A stretch of 64,000 nucleotides of DNA, from NCBI RefSeq assembly GCF_037975245.1, contig NC_092576.1:5418501-5482500 (forward strand), read 5' to 3'. The notes beneath the pieces are model-generated. The model made no database searches. It saw only the letters and a program-made list of their open reading frames with translations, and had not been told where the DNA came from. The position numbers were made by a program, and so were the translations under genes. Below are positions 33,167 through 45,581 of this stretch, piece after piece. Position 1 is the first letter of the stretch; every line of letters begins with the position of its first letter. This DNA comes from Apostichopus japonicus. Taxonomy: Eukaryota; Echinodermata; Holothuroidea; Aspidochirotida; Stichopodidae.

Positions 33167-36100
33167 TATGATTTGTATTATTATTAACAACCCATTTAAT
33201 AATCTAGTATTTTCGTCATACCATTCTTCTTGCGAATATTGTATACTCAACGTTTAAATGGAAATGTAATTTTTAACAGACATTCACGTTCACGTCAATG
33301 CCTTAAAGGCAATGAGTAATTGTCATTGTGACCAAATAAAGGAAGAATGAAGTAATAAAATGATGTAGTCGTTTCGTCATACCATTTACTTGCAATTATA
33401 ATATTCAAATTCTTACTGGAAATGTGGATTTAATAAAAAAAAAAAAACGTCCGAAGAGTCTTAATTCCCTTTGCAAATATAACATTTGACATAGAGAATG
33501 AATGATAGGATGGGAGATATCCATGAAATGAACCATTCCGTATGCAAATCTGAGTAACCTCAGACCACAATGTGTAACATACATTTAATCACTGAAAAGC
33601 AGAAATGGAAGTGACTTCTTTCTCGTTGCAAACGGTTTAGAAAGGGCCGTATCGGTAAGTTTCATTTCAAGAAGAATGTACACCAAGTCTTAGGCTATGA
33701 AAAACAGATAATTGAAAGACTGAAACTTTTTAATATGCGCACAGCCATAAATAAGGCAATAGAAACTGTCGTCCAAAATAAATTTCACTTCCTATAGTTC
33801 TTCACACCCGTGTAAATAATCAATTCGGAACAAGCCAAGCAAATATGTCTGAGAAAATATTACAAAAATAGTTTTGAACCTGTCATTATCAAAGTTATCC
33901 ATTATAGTAGGAATACAAGTAACATTAAAATTAAAGTGGAGAAAATGCTCGTGTGGATATAAAATGCTGTTACCTATAAAGTTCCTTTTTTCTGTGCATA
34001 ACCCCAGATCTTATACATGGCTGTCGGTTTCAGTGACAAACCCCTTTCTTAATCAAATTCTTAATTCTCCCATTGGCAGTACTATATAGATTTGGCCGCT
34101 ATCTAAATCAGTCGAGCGAATGTCATTTGAATCCATTTCCTCTCCAGACCTTTAATATGCACAACACTGTTTATCAGTTACAAAATCAACTTTTCATTCC
34201 GCACATTGGATTGAGGCTACTTTCTAAATCAGTTTAGGAAAGTAAGAATTTCTGCATGCAAACAGTTCTCGTGTCAATTACATCGAACGTTGAAATAAGT
34301 TGTTTAAATATGTAAGAAATAGTTTCACTTTTTATTAGAGACGTACCACAAATGCCACAATTAGCCGAAGTTACGTGTTACTTTCAGTTCAAGCTTTGAA
34401 ATATCTTTACTGCCCCGTTTTCTTTTTCCAGGAATCTTTTTAACACAGGAAGTTTCATTTTGAAAATATAAGAACAAATGAAAAATTGACTCTCGTCATA
34501 TTTTGATAAAAGGTATACTTTCACTTTTATAATATCGTTAATTCATTTTCTATCCAATACCACTGTCCAAAGATCTTAGGATCAATCTTTTTGTCTTGAT
34601 TTTTGCATACTTCTCTGTCCTTTGGGACGAGGGAGCGTTGTTCGCCTCGTAATCCGACTGGTAATTCATAAGTCTCGCACTGATCCATAATCAACATACG
34701 TTTGGTATATATAGTATGGGACTATAAATTATAAAGAAAAGCAAAATTTTGATCTATCGTTCAATTTAAATGATAAACAGATACCATTATATTTCTTCCT
34801 TTTGTAATCATGGTCGGATCCTGCAGGATTTTGAAAATCTTGGGTGAAGTCGGGTGAAGTGTGGTGAGGGGCTCATAATCGTTGAAGAGAACATTACATT
34901 AAAGACTTAACATTATCAATTCTGGGGGCGTTGAAGCTTTCACTAGGTCTTTAAGTACGTAACTATGTCTCTAACCAATGTTGTGTTTACACCTACTTTT
35001 CAATTCCGACCCGCAAATACCAATGACCCGAGAAAACGAATCGCGATAAGCGGTGAAAATCCGCCTCAGTTTGATGTTGCCATGGTGAAACGAGACAGTA
35101 TTATACTTAATTTAAGTAGCATAGTTCTTAAACCATTCATTACGTTGTATAAATTGTCTAACATTAACTAAGCAATGCTTCATTCATTTACAGAGACATC
35201 ACCATCATGTCTTTTCTAGGCAGAGTAATGTAACATCTGTAATCGTGCACCTGGCCTTTTGTTCTCTGAGCTGAGTTCCCGGTCTCCGGAAGTCACGTGA
35301 CGCAACCCCGTACTGAATTAGTGCTTTCTCATGTTTGTGATTCCTGCGCCACACATGTTAGGCAAGTAGGTTTATTTTTAACTTTTTTTTTATAAAAACA
35401 CTAATGCATGATCGGTAAGTTCAGTGCGAAAGTTTATATAAGTAAAATCTCTTCGTACCCCATATAGTCTACAGTACATTAATGTATTTAAATGCCATAG
35501 CACGTAACATTATACTAAGATGTTTACGCTTATATAACGATGTTGTTGTTTGTCTACTGTTAATTTTTGCAGTATTAATTGACCTTGATCAATTGCGTAG
35601 TGGACTTTGCAAAACTATTCTCGTACAAAAGGTATATTGTATAATACACCTAACAGAAGTAAACTTCTCTTCATGTAGTGTGAACCACAAATTGTTACAA
35701 CTGAATATCACTCAACGGTTTTTTAGCTAAGATATGACATTGCTTGTAGTGACACCCATGAATACCAAGAAGACATTAATGGCACATCTATTCGAAACGT
35801 TAGATAAGCAATGTTCATGATGATTGTAACAGAAGTGCGCATTTCGAATCATGAAACTATGCCCGTACCTATACAGAAATACGAATTTTAAGTGTGATGT
35901 TCGACGCACCTAACATTTTCCATTTCTCCACCTGTTTTAAGACTGGGATGTTAATATGTATTGAAAACTTTGCAGCATGCGTTATAAGGAAACGAACTTT
36001 GGAAATGTAGTTCAGGTGAGGTTTTCCAACTTTTGTTGTCTGTTGTACTAATCGAAACTTGTTTGACCTACTCTGCTTTTAAATGATTCATGGAAAGGAC

Positions 36101-36330
36101 AAATCACACATTTTTTTTTGATAGCTCTTCAGAAACGCAACTGAATAACAAGTACAGGTTTATATAAATTACTTTCCCTCAATTCACCATGTTTAAGCAA
36201 AAGTGAAAGTAACAAGGAAGAAAGCATCAGAACAGTAGCGTGTCACATAATTACCCGGCAGGATAATAACTCACTAGACGCTGTGCTTACTTGACCTGAG
36301 GAAGAAGTACATTGTACAACGTAGCCAGAT
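33164..36330. other. Non-coding region without recognised genes
   Basis: AT-rich sequence with only short isolated frames. A weak resemblance of 35060-35130 (VAMVKRDSIILNLSS) to the first Ig exon of the middle gene was noted but lacks the Ig cysteines. Nothing else supportable. Confidence 0.5.
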
Positions 36331-36339
36331 TTTCCTAGT

Positions 36340-37025
36340 GTCAAGTGTATTGCATTTATAACTAATTAACCATCAAGTGTATATAAAGCGTGTTACAGTG
36401 TATTGTAGTTATATGTTATGAACTACTAAGTGTATATGATGTGTGTCATGGTGTATTCTAGTTTTAACTAATAAACCATCTAGCGTGTATAGTGTGCGGT
36501 ATAGTGTATTGTAGCTGTAACTAACTTAATCTTCAAGTGTATATGATGTGTGCTCTAGTGTATTGTAGCTATAACTAACTTAATCTTGAAGTGAATATGA
36601 TGTGTGCTCTAGTGTATTGTAGCTATATCTAATGAACTACTACGTGTATATGTTGTGTGTCATAGTTTATTGTAGTTATAACTAATTAAACATCTAGTGA
36701 ATATAGTGTGCGGTATAGTGTATTGTAGCTATAACTAACTTAATCTTCAAGTATATATGATGTGTGCTCTAGTGTATTGTAGTTATATCTAATGAACTTT
36801 TAACTATATATGGTGTATGTCATAGTGTATTGTAGTTATAACTAAGTAACCATCAAGTGTATATGATGTTTGTTTTAGTCCATTTCAGTTATACCTAATT
36901 AGCCTTCAAGTCTATATGATGTGTTTTTAATGTATTGCAATTATTATAACTGTGTGTTATAGTGTATTGTTGTTATAACTAAGTAACCATCGAGTGTACA
37001 TGGTGTGTATTATAGTGTATTGCAG
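36340..37025. repeat. Minisatellite of about 58-60 bp units
   Basis: Units of the form 'tagtgtattgtagttataactaa' followed by 'accatcaagtgtatatgatgtg' repeat about a dozen times. A shorter array of the same unit occupies intron 3 of the middle receptor gene (39480-39840), showing that this block is a copy of that intron. Confidence 0.85.
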
Positions 37026-37127
37026 AACAAAGAACGACGTTGGCACCATGACCAGGTTACCTCTGAAATCGCGTTCACTTGCTTTTTCAGACGTGAAATG
37101 AATCATTCTATTTTTGTTAATTTGCAG

Positions 37128-37248
37128 GAATAATTCACGATGCTCGAGCACAGGCATTTCCACGATCATCAATGGAATGCAATCACCGGGTCCATCGGCT
37201 CAAACAACTGAATATCCCAAAGCCATCACAGAGCGCCTGCAATATTAG
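37128..37248 (+). pseudogene. Orphan copy of the middle receptor's terminal exon
   Basis: Acceptor ATTTGCAG, phase 2. It reads RNNSRCSSTGISTI and ends TEYPKAITERLQY before TAG. It is clearly homologous to exon 4 of the middle receptor (RNTSRCSSTDASTI) and is preceded by the same intronic sequence and minisatellite. No matching Ig or transmembrane exons were found upstream. It lies only 145 bp before the start codon of the next gene, so it is a partial-duplication relic or the last exon of a gene whose other exons have decayed. Confidence 0.65.
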
Positions 37249-37393
37249 AATTTATAATCCTTAATTTATTAGATCTGTGAAGGATCTAAAAGTTAAGCAT
37301 CATCTTATTTTGTCGATCCTAAAGGATTAGCAAAGCACAAACGATCGTTGAAGGTTTACTGAAAGAGAGAACAGAAGCTGCTTGTGATTCAAT

Positions 37394-37712
37394 ATGGAGA
37401 GAATTTGGTTCACACTCTTATTGATTTTCTTCGTTTCTGGTTCACGTGGATCTAAAGACCCAATAGTTGTCAGACTTGTTGAAAGAGATTCTGTGATCTT
37501 GAAATGTAATGGATCTGCGACAAGAGGAAACAAATGGTTTATTGACGATCGAGTCATCTTTGCAAATGAAATAAGTTTTGATTCTTTAGCGGGTGTCAGC
37601 TTATCGAATAACTACTCATTATCAATATCAGACGTTACATTCAATCACCAAGGGTTGTATAACTGTAATCGTAACTATACCCATGTTGTGAGCTACCAAG
37701 TGACAACCGTAG
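37394..37712 (+). CDS. Middle gene exon 1: signal peptide and V-type Ig domain
   Basis: Starts with MERIWFTLLLIFFVSGSRGS, a clear signal peptide, then SVILKC, GNKWFI, YSLSISDV and GLYNCN give a complete Cys-Trp-Cys Ig pattern. Sequons NGS, NYS and NYT are present. Donor GTAAGT, phase 1. Confidence 0.85.
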
Positions 37713-40700
37713 GTAAGTAATGTAACAATATTTGTACTGCCATGGCGTGACGGTATTAAAGCACGTAACCTCAGAGCTGCCACTTTTTTTTCAAATTTGA
37801 GGGATAATACTTATCATAGTACTTGTTATCTTACAATTTTATTGAGAATTATAAGTGCTGTGTACTTAAGAAAGACAAAAATAGACCACGCTTAAGTCTT
37901 TCGTTCATGCCAGAATTATCTTGCAACTTAGTGACTTGTTTAATTATTAATTATTGTGTGTTTTATGTTTTGTTCTTGTTTTGTCATACGTAATTACTTA
38001 TTACTTGATTGATTGATTGATTAAGTGCGCGTAAATGTTCATTATTCACATTTAGATCACTAACATATCTCTTTCAAAGCTCTAATTACCCACCCCCTCC
38101 CTTATGTAGGGCTAAGTAATCCAGTGTTAAGATAATCTTTGAGGGCAGAGCAAATGAAAGTCCTTGAGCAGATGTTATTAACATGTATCCGACTATTTAT
38201 AATTGTTGAAACAAATATTGTTGCAGTAATAAAATATCTTAGATGATTATCTTTCTCAGTGATTCCAGAGCTTATATTGTCATTTGATCAACGAACTGTC
38301 GGTGAACCGACACGTTTATATGATTACTTAGTAGAGGATCGAAGCAAAGCTCTAAAGATTAGATGTATTGCTATAAGTTCAAGACCTCCTGCTAGCCTAA
38401 CGTGGGTTGTGAATGGTGAAGATGTAGACGCATCCAATGTACACAATGTACTATACAAACCAAACAAGGAGAGGATAAACACCACAGATTCAGAATCTAC
38501 ATTACATCTACTACCAGCTGGAACTCACGTCAACATTTCATGTCAGTTTGAAGGGATAAAATTAATAAGTCAGAACCTGACTATCAATTTTATCTTGTTT
38601 GAGAGCTCAGATGAATCAGGTAAACTACATATATACGAAAATTAAATTCAGAATTACTTTATGATTTAGTTTTGTCTTAAATCATCCTCCCCCTGTTTTT
38701 GTTTCTATATTTTTTTTTGCTATACTAAGTTCACTTTAGACCTACTGTTAGCAAACTTAAAGCTTTCCGATAACCAATACGACCATCATCAATCATTAAT
38801 AAAGTTAATTAGGCTAAAGCACTAAGTAATAAACGTTAATCAATCAATATTCAATATTTATAGTGAAAGCTTTTTATAGCTAGAAATGGAATTCCAGACA
38901 ATAAAGCAAGGTTTTCTCAAGTTGATTAAACGGAAATGCTGAATTACAAGGATAATAACATATACTATCAGCGTTTTTATTAACGTATCTGTGTATTTCA
39001 GATTTGATTAAAGGACTCTTTAATTAAAAATAAGATATGTAATGAACTATTAAGTCTATGCGTGTGAAACACGCGACGGGTACATTTATGTCACCCTTAC
39101 GTGAATGCTTTTAACAACAACGTTGGGTTTACCAAAGTGAAAATAGCTCAGTACAAAAGGTGTCCTTCAAATAGACTCGGACATAAGCTCCAATGAACAG
39201 AAAATTGAAGAAGATAATATCGTACAACAATGTTCCTAAAGTATTGAGTTAACTTTGGTAAGGACATGAATTTGTTATAATTTATCCCTCCATAGTTTCA
39301 GAAGATGATTCTTTGCAAGATGATGCCGAGAAGAAGGATTCAAATTTGTTGGTTTGGTCATTGGTTGCCGTCATTTGCTTCCTCTTAATACTGCCAGCGT
39401 TTACATGCGGGTTGCTTATTAGCAGGTAGTATTTGATCTCATAAATCAAGAAGTTAACATAATTACATTATATCTTATGTGTGTATGTGTGACATTGTTA
39501 TAGTGTGTTGGCAATTGTAACTACTTAACCAACTAGTGTACATGATGTGTTTACGGTACATTGCAGTTATAACTAATTAACAATCAAGTGTATATTATGT
39601 ATATTATAGTGTATTGCAGTGATAACAAATTAACCATCCAGTGCACGTGATTTGTGTTACGGTGTATTGCAGTTATAACTAGTTAACCATCCAGTGTTTA
39701 TGGTGTGATATACTGTATTGCGGTTATAACAAATTAACCATCCAGTGTTTATGATGTGTAGTATAGTGCATTGCAGTTAAAACTGATTAACCATAAAGTG
39801 TACATGATATGTATTATAGTGTATTGTAGTTTTATTATATGATATGTGATACAATGCTTCTCTTTTCACAAGCAAGGAGTGATTTTAATTTCGTTACTAT
39901 ACGGGAAATGTAGAGCAAATTAGTTTTTGTTATAATTATGGACCTATATTATCTGGTGGTGTAATATTCATCTCCCATATTTTGCTAAGGATATGGAAGT
40001 ACTCGAGAAGGTCCAGAGGAGGGTTAATGATTAGTTCCATAAAGGGGGTTCCTTATTATAGGCGGTTACAACTGATGAATCTCACTTCACTGGAGCTTAG
40101 GAGGTTACGTGGTGACTTGTTTCAGGTTTTCAAGATTGTGTATGGTTTTGACAAGAAGTCCTTCACTGACTTTTCATGATTCCTAATAGAAGTTGTCCCA
40201 GAGGTCATTGTCTTAAACTCCAAAAGTCACAAAGTAGGATTAATATTTGGCATAACTTATTTCTAATAGGGTTGTGAATGAGTGGAACGGTTTGCCTGAG
40301 AAAGTTGTACTTGCAAGTAGTGTGAATGGGATTAAGAATGCTTTGGACAAGCACTTGAAGCATTGTAATCGTGTCTGAGTGTTTGTTTCTTCAATTTTTT
40401 TGAGGAAGACTTGAGTGTCCCTCCTGATCTTTTTTTTCTACTAAACTAAACTAAACTATCTCACACAGAACAAAGAACGGCGTTGCACCATTACCTGGGT
40501 GGCCTCTTAAATCATCTTCTCTAGCTTTTAGAGACGTGATATGAATAATTATATTATTATTTCTTCGCAGGAATACCTCACGATGCTCGAGTACAGACGC
40601 GTCTACGATCAACAATGAACCGCAACCATTGAGTCCATCAGCTGAAATGATGAAAACTGAATATCACAAATCTGTCAAACATGGTTATTTTAGCGATCAT

Positions 40701-40820
40701 GCGACAGCACCTAACGACTTTCCCGAGTATCAGGAGATTGAACAGCCCAATGGAAACTACAACAAGCAGATATACAGAGAGAATCCAAACTGTGTATATT
40801 ACAAAAAGATTACATCATAA
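37394..40820 (+). CDS. Two-Ig-domain type I receptor, middle gene (4 exons, 352 aa)
   Basis: Exons 37394-37712, 38260-38619, 39296-39425 and 40571-40820 splice in phases 1, 1 and 2 to a continuous 353-codon frame. Layout: signal peptide at about 1-20, V-type Ig at about 23-106, C2-type Ig at about 107-226, short acidic stalk, TM helix at about 245-266, and a tail of about 85 residues with eight tyrosines. It is unrelated in sequence to copies A and B beyond the Ig fold. An inhibitory or adaptor-recruiting cell-surface role is inferred from the tail. Confidence 0.8.
38260..38619 (+). CDS. Middle gene exon 2: C2-type Ig domain
   Basis: Acceptor CTTTCTCAG, donor GTAAAC, phase 1 both ends, 360 bp. 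LKIRCIA, SRPPASLTWVVNG, STLHLLPAG and VNISCQF mark a C2-type domain of the style seen in CD80-like and nectin-like molecules. Followed by an acidic SSDESG hinge. Confidence 0.85.
39296..39425 (+). CDS. Middle gene exon 3: stalk and transmembrane helix
   Basis: Acceptor CTCCATAG, donor GTAGTA, phase 1 to 2. An acidic stalk (SEDDSLQDDAEKKDS) precedes NLLVWSLVAVICFLLILPAF and TCGLLISR, a single hydrophobic span with a basic end. Confidence 0.8.
39480..39840. repeat. Minisatellite in middle gene intron 3
   Basis: About six units of roughly 58 bp ('tgtattgcagttataacta', 'ttaaccatccagtgt') of the same family as 36340-37025. Confidence 0.85.
39960..40458 (+). mobile_element. LINE 3' end inserted in middle gene intron 3
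   Basis: The broken frame reads PYFAKDMEVLEKVQRRVN, LQLMNLTSLELRRLRGDLFQ and VVNEWNGLPEKVVLASSVNG, the typical C-terminus of a CR1/Jockey-superfamily reverse transcriptase. It ends in a TAAAC tandem tail. Internal stops (for example TAG near 40030 and TGA near 40177) show it is dead. Its absence from the orphan duplicate at 37.0 kb indicates insertion after the duplication. Confidence 0.75.
40571..40820 (+). CDS. Middle gene exon 4: tyrosine-rich cytoplasmic tail
   Basis: Acceptor TTCTTCGCAG, phase 2, ends at TAA. Tyrosines occur in TEYHK, HGYFSD, PEYQEI, GNYNKQIYREN and CVYYKKITS. VYYKKI fits the ITIM consensus (S/I/V/L)xYxx(I/V/L); YQEI is a further YxxI site. The tail therefore looks built for phosphotyrosine signalling; this is motif inference. 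Confidence 0.8.
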
Positions 40821-41251
40821 CCAATATTATCAAATACATATTGAAAGTCAAGAATATGAACTTTTGTTGTAGCAATTTGATTACTATTCCAGTGTGTCAT
40901 TTCATAGACGATATGTTGAAAACATCTTCAGACGATACAGTTTGCATTAAGATAAACGTGAAACTTCTATTTCTTGTCATGCATTTGTCTAAGATGTGTA
41001 AACATGCTCTATTCAATATAAATCAGCTTCGAATATTAGTTAGCTAACAGCATTCTTTCTTGAATTGAGGAAAAGTCAGCGTAACTACAGAACACGAGGA
41101 AAAAACCCAGAGAAATGACCCTCAATGAGATGAAAGAGCTAACTGAAAATTAAGAGAGGAAAATGAATAGAATCAAAAACCCAACTGTATATATTACGTA
41201 AGAGCAAGACATTGTGGAACAATGGATTATTACTAAATACTTCAACAAAAG

Positions 41252-41310
<59 letters not shown>

Positions 41311-44300
41311 ATAATTATAAATACTCACTAATATTATAATGTTATTATTGTACATCGGTTTGTCGTTTATCTTAGTCACTGTATATATTTCACTTTCATT
41401 ACCTATCTAGCCTAGTGATATAGTTCAGTTCTTCATTAATTAGTTTCCGCGTTCTTTTGCGTTCTAGATAGAATACTACCGTATATTGCATTATAATTCA
41501 ACTTGGGCTGGTTCTCAATCATAGGCATCGTTCAATTGTGATTACTTGATGTGACAATACCTGACCAAGACACATCATGCCTTGCTGCAGTTATGTAACG
41601 TTCGTTAGTCAAACATCCATACAATGAAATTAAAGCAATGACATCTCGACTGTAAATCCAATCAAGGATTTATCTCTCAGGAACTATAAGTATCCTAACT
41701 TCATTTTGATTGTCAGCAGTATGATATGCTTATTTATTAACTTTTTTTTCAGGCTAGCAAGCCATGACATGGTATGATTGTGTTAAGAGCTTGGTGCACA
41801 TATGCATATCAATTTTCCTTGTTTTTTTGTACAGCCATTACTCATGAATCACGAAAGTAATTTTCGAACTTGAAGAAACATGTCGCATAAACATTGCATT
41901 GGAAAATGAAACCAAGTGAAGTTTCAAAACGGCCATCAACTACTCCTAAATCATCGCGGAACTCGTTGCTAATGATTAAAGCGTCTATAAATTCTATCGA
42001 TCAAAAAAACGAACGACAGTGAATAATCGATTTGCTATGTTAAAGGGAAGGAACTGCAGCATTCGAGACTATTATGAGAAATTTTAGAAGCAGAACATGA
42101 TTAAAAATAAAGTTTGCGGGGGAAGGATTAAATCCCAGCACCATTGCACCACCATTGATCCTATGTAAAATAAAACTGTTATAAATTGGAAGTAAATCTA
42201 ATATAGCAATACATCATCATACTATAATAAGTGATTGTAAAAGGCTGGACATGGTTCTGAAAGCCTTCGATTTAGTTGTACTTAATTTAAGTTCATACAC
42301 TCCGATCATTTTCGCGCTCGACAAGTTTGGTCATTTTAGGTTTTTTTTTTTGGAAACATGCCACATTCCCTAACAATCGAAGCCATGGTGACGGTACCGT
42401 TATGGATATTTCTTTACCCAACTTGAACAGTTTATTCCTGAGTTCCTTCCGCTAAATTGTCGAAGGGATAGTCCAACTAAGATATGAACTTTATATGCTG
42501 TCGAGAAAGTCAAGCGCGTAGTCAGGATTTCATCTTAGTAATATATCGTATTGTATTATAGCAATATTAATACCTAGGCCTATGCTATGTCCAATTGATA
42601 GGATATGAAAGTAGAATTCAACTCAAGTAACGGTGATAACAATTTTGCGGTGACTGAGATTACAGTCTGCTCTTGCTGTTTGCCTGTATAGGCCTAATCG
42701 TTAATTAAGAAGCTTGAGATGCAACACGACATAGGCCTTGTTGCAAATGCCGTTGTGAATAAATGTTTTTGGTAAATGTGTCTATCCTTTTTGAGGTTAT
42801 CAAGTGATAAGTTGTATTTCTTGACAAACTTAAAGTATGCACATGTGAGTCATCATACATCACCGAGCGCATCTGCGAGTAACAAAATGGAAATTAATTT
42901 ACAAATGAAAACAATTTAATATTATAGCCAAAAAATACTGCTTGTAAGTAGACAACAATGTAATGTGACAGACTGCTAAAATTGCGGCAATACACGTTTA
43001 AAAGCCTACATCTATAATGGTGTCTCGTTCCATATGAACTTCGATATTCTTTAGTAAAGCATTCACATTGTAAACAAAAATAGGAACAGCATGTCAATTA
43101 TTTTTAAGTAAAATAGTTGGTTTTCTTTTTTTAAATCGTAATCATTTTATTGAGGAGGGTGGGGTTGTTATATATTTGGGGAAGTTATCTATTTCTTCTT
43201 TCATGTTGATTTTTATTTTGCGATGATGTATATATTTGGACGAATTTAAGAGAAACTTGAAGGGTTGCGGAGGTGCAATTGTGCACGTTTCGCACGTGTA
43301 CAATACACATACTAATGATATGTGGTATAGTGATCAGGTAGACCAGGCCGAGCGTACATACCCGCTAGAGTTAACTATGGTATATTATATATGACACTTG
43401 GCTACATCGCCAACCTCCACAATTGATTTTACCGGGAAACAAATAATAGGGGCGTTAAACACCAACACACATGAGCGGCTCATATCAATCTATATAGCTG
43501 GTCCTAGTAACAAAACAGCCTGAGCTAATAAATGGAACACTAGCTCAAACTCCTAAAAGTCGTTTGGTAACTTTGGAGGACGCAACAACAACGATAAATG
43601 TCCAGCGTATGGTAAACCAGTGCAACAATTGCCAAAAGATGTACCATTATGCAACGTGTTGTAGATCAAAGAAAAAAAAATGTCAACGTAGTGGATATCA
43701 GCACCCAGGACAAAGAAGAATACTTTATTGACGATATCTCAAAGAATGGACTCTGCTGTTTAAGTTCAGTCGCACGGACATCAGGTTCATACTTGACCCA
43801 GATGTTCCAGTAAACAGGTTACCTGTTTAATAGCACAATGTGCTCAATCCAAAGCCTTAGCCCTATAGTGTTAATGTAAAATGTAGAGAGTGAGTACTTT
43901 AAATTCCCTTCCAGAGAGGATATACCATGCAACTGATTGGATTAACCTAGCTCGAAATTGTGTACAATCCTAACGTTATTTGGTAGATTTCAATTTCTGA
44001 CATTTTGCATTCCTTTTTGGAACCTGGGGTCTACAATAGGATCAAACACTAAACTATGGGTGCCATCAATGTCTGGGGCCGGGGGGGGGGGAGTAGCTAG
44101 CAAAAAAGAAAATGATAAACGCTTTCTTCAAGTACTTAAAGTTGCACATAACTTGAAACTAAATAAAAACTAATGGAAACTATAGGTGCAAGAGTGCGTA
44201 CACTTCTTGTCTCTTTGTCTTAACAGTAACTGCTAACTTTCTGTTCCCGAGTTTATTCATCCCTTACCCATTTTATAATCGTCCTTTGTCTTAATTCCGT

Positions 44301-45204
44301 GAAATCATCATGCTTGACCACAGATGACAACCTATTGCATCATGTGTATACATATGTGGTTAGTCATAGCCCTCTTCTATGTGCCTTATTAATTACAAGT
44401 AAATATTCCACATGACACAGAGAGTTTCTCGTCCCTTTTCAGGAAGTTATGACTTAATTAAATGCTGTTTTTTTTGGGGGGGGTGGAAAAATAAAGTTTA
44501 TATTCTAAAATTATATATATGTTTGGTGTTTATCGTTATCTGTTGTTCTACCTATTTAATAATTGAGCCCTGTACTAACTGAGCCGGAGAACCCTAACAT
44601 AACATGGCGCCCAACGTGGGGCGTACGACTTTGATGTGGGTCTGGGTGAATATACTGGGAACAGGAAGTAAGTAGTTACATTAAAGACCAAGAAAAACGT
44701 AAGCACATACCTAAAGGGGCTATAACTTCTCGCTACATTACCCAAACCATACTCATATATTACCACTTCATTTTATCGAATATTTCCACGAAAGCAGTTT
44801 GTCACAACTACCCCATATGGCAGTTCTCTAGAGTAGATCTTGATGAGGAAAATTGCTAATTGAGTGACCTCAGCAGAAGGTCACCCAACCAGCAGACCCG
44901 TTGTTAAGAAATCAAACCACATACACTAATAACCGAAAGTCAGATTAATGATCAATGCACTAAAGTTTGCCAAAGCTTGACAAAAGGTTTAGCAATGATA
45001 TTTACCAATCAGAGCCATATTAGTGCGGCAACATTTAACATTTAAATCAGCTAAACCATTAGAACACATATCCCTAAAGGGAATAATGAAGCATGTAAGG
45101 AGACTTGCTTTGGAATCTTGTCGTAGTTACAGCTTAGTAGCAACTCTTGTTTTGGGTAGTAGCGACTCCAAATTTGGAATAGAAGCACCTTCCGTTTAGG
45201 GTAG
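40821..45204. other. Intergenic region without recognised genes
   Basis: No exons with splice support, RNA genes or transposon ends were recognised. It contains an AC/AT microsatellite at 41252-41303 and G runs near 44082 and 44475. Confidence 0.5.
41252..41303. repeat. (AC)n(AT)n microsatellite
   Basis: About 13 bp of AC then about 40 bp of AT dinucleotides. Confidence 0.95.
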
Positions 45205-45409
45205 TAGGAGCGCCAACAATTTACAGTACCGTCGCCGCCTGAAGTTGTAGAAGCGTCGCCTGTTTAGAATAGTAGTAGAGCCAACTTTCAAGAGTAGCAT
45301 TGTCACTTACGAGTAGTAGCAAGACCTGTTCAAATAAAGGTTGTGGCAAGGAGGTTCCATGTAGAACCTCCTTGCATCACATCCTGTTTACAGAAGTAGA
45401 ACACCCTAT

Positions 45410-45581
45410 ATCAACACAACGATACGCGTCGCGTTTCAGAGATCATTCGTATATGGAATGCCGTAATAACATATGTTATTACGGCCCTCCATACGTATGT
45501 TATTACGGCGTTCCATACGTAGGTTATTATGGCGTTCCCTACGAATGATCTCTGAAACGCGACGCGTATCGTTGTGTTGAT
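45410..45581. repeat. 172-bp palindrome with 42-bp perfect arms
   Basis: Left arm 45410-45451 and right arm 45540-45581 are exact reverse complements (arm begins ATCAACACAACGATACGCGT). The loop holds several ATACGTATGTTATTACGGCG-like units and the 20-bp palindrome GTAATAACATATGTTATTAC. Duplicate A keeps only one arm (about 10772-10833), so the inverted half arose in B or was lost in A. Confidence 0.85.

Noticed and set aside
34965-35171. Frame with VKRDSIILNLSS resembling the first Ig exon of the middle gene
   Set aside because: Lacks the Ig cysteines and splice signals; the match is short and may be chance.
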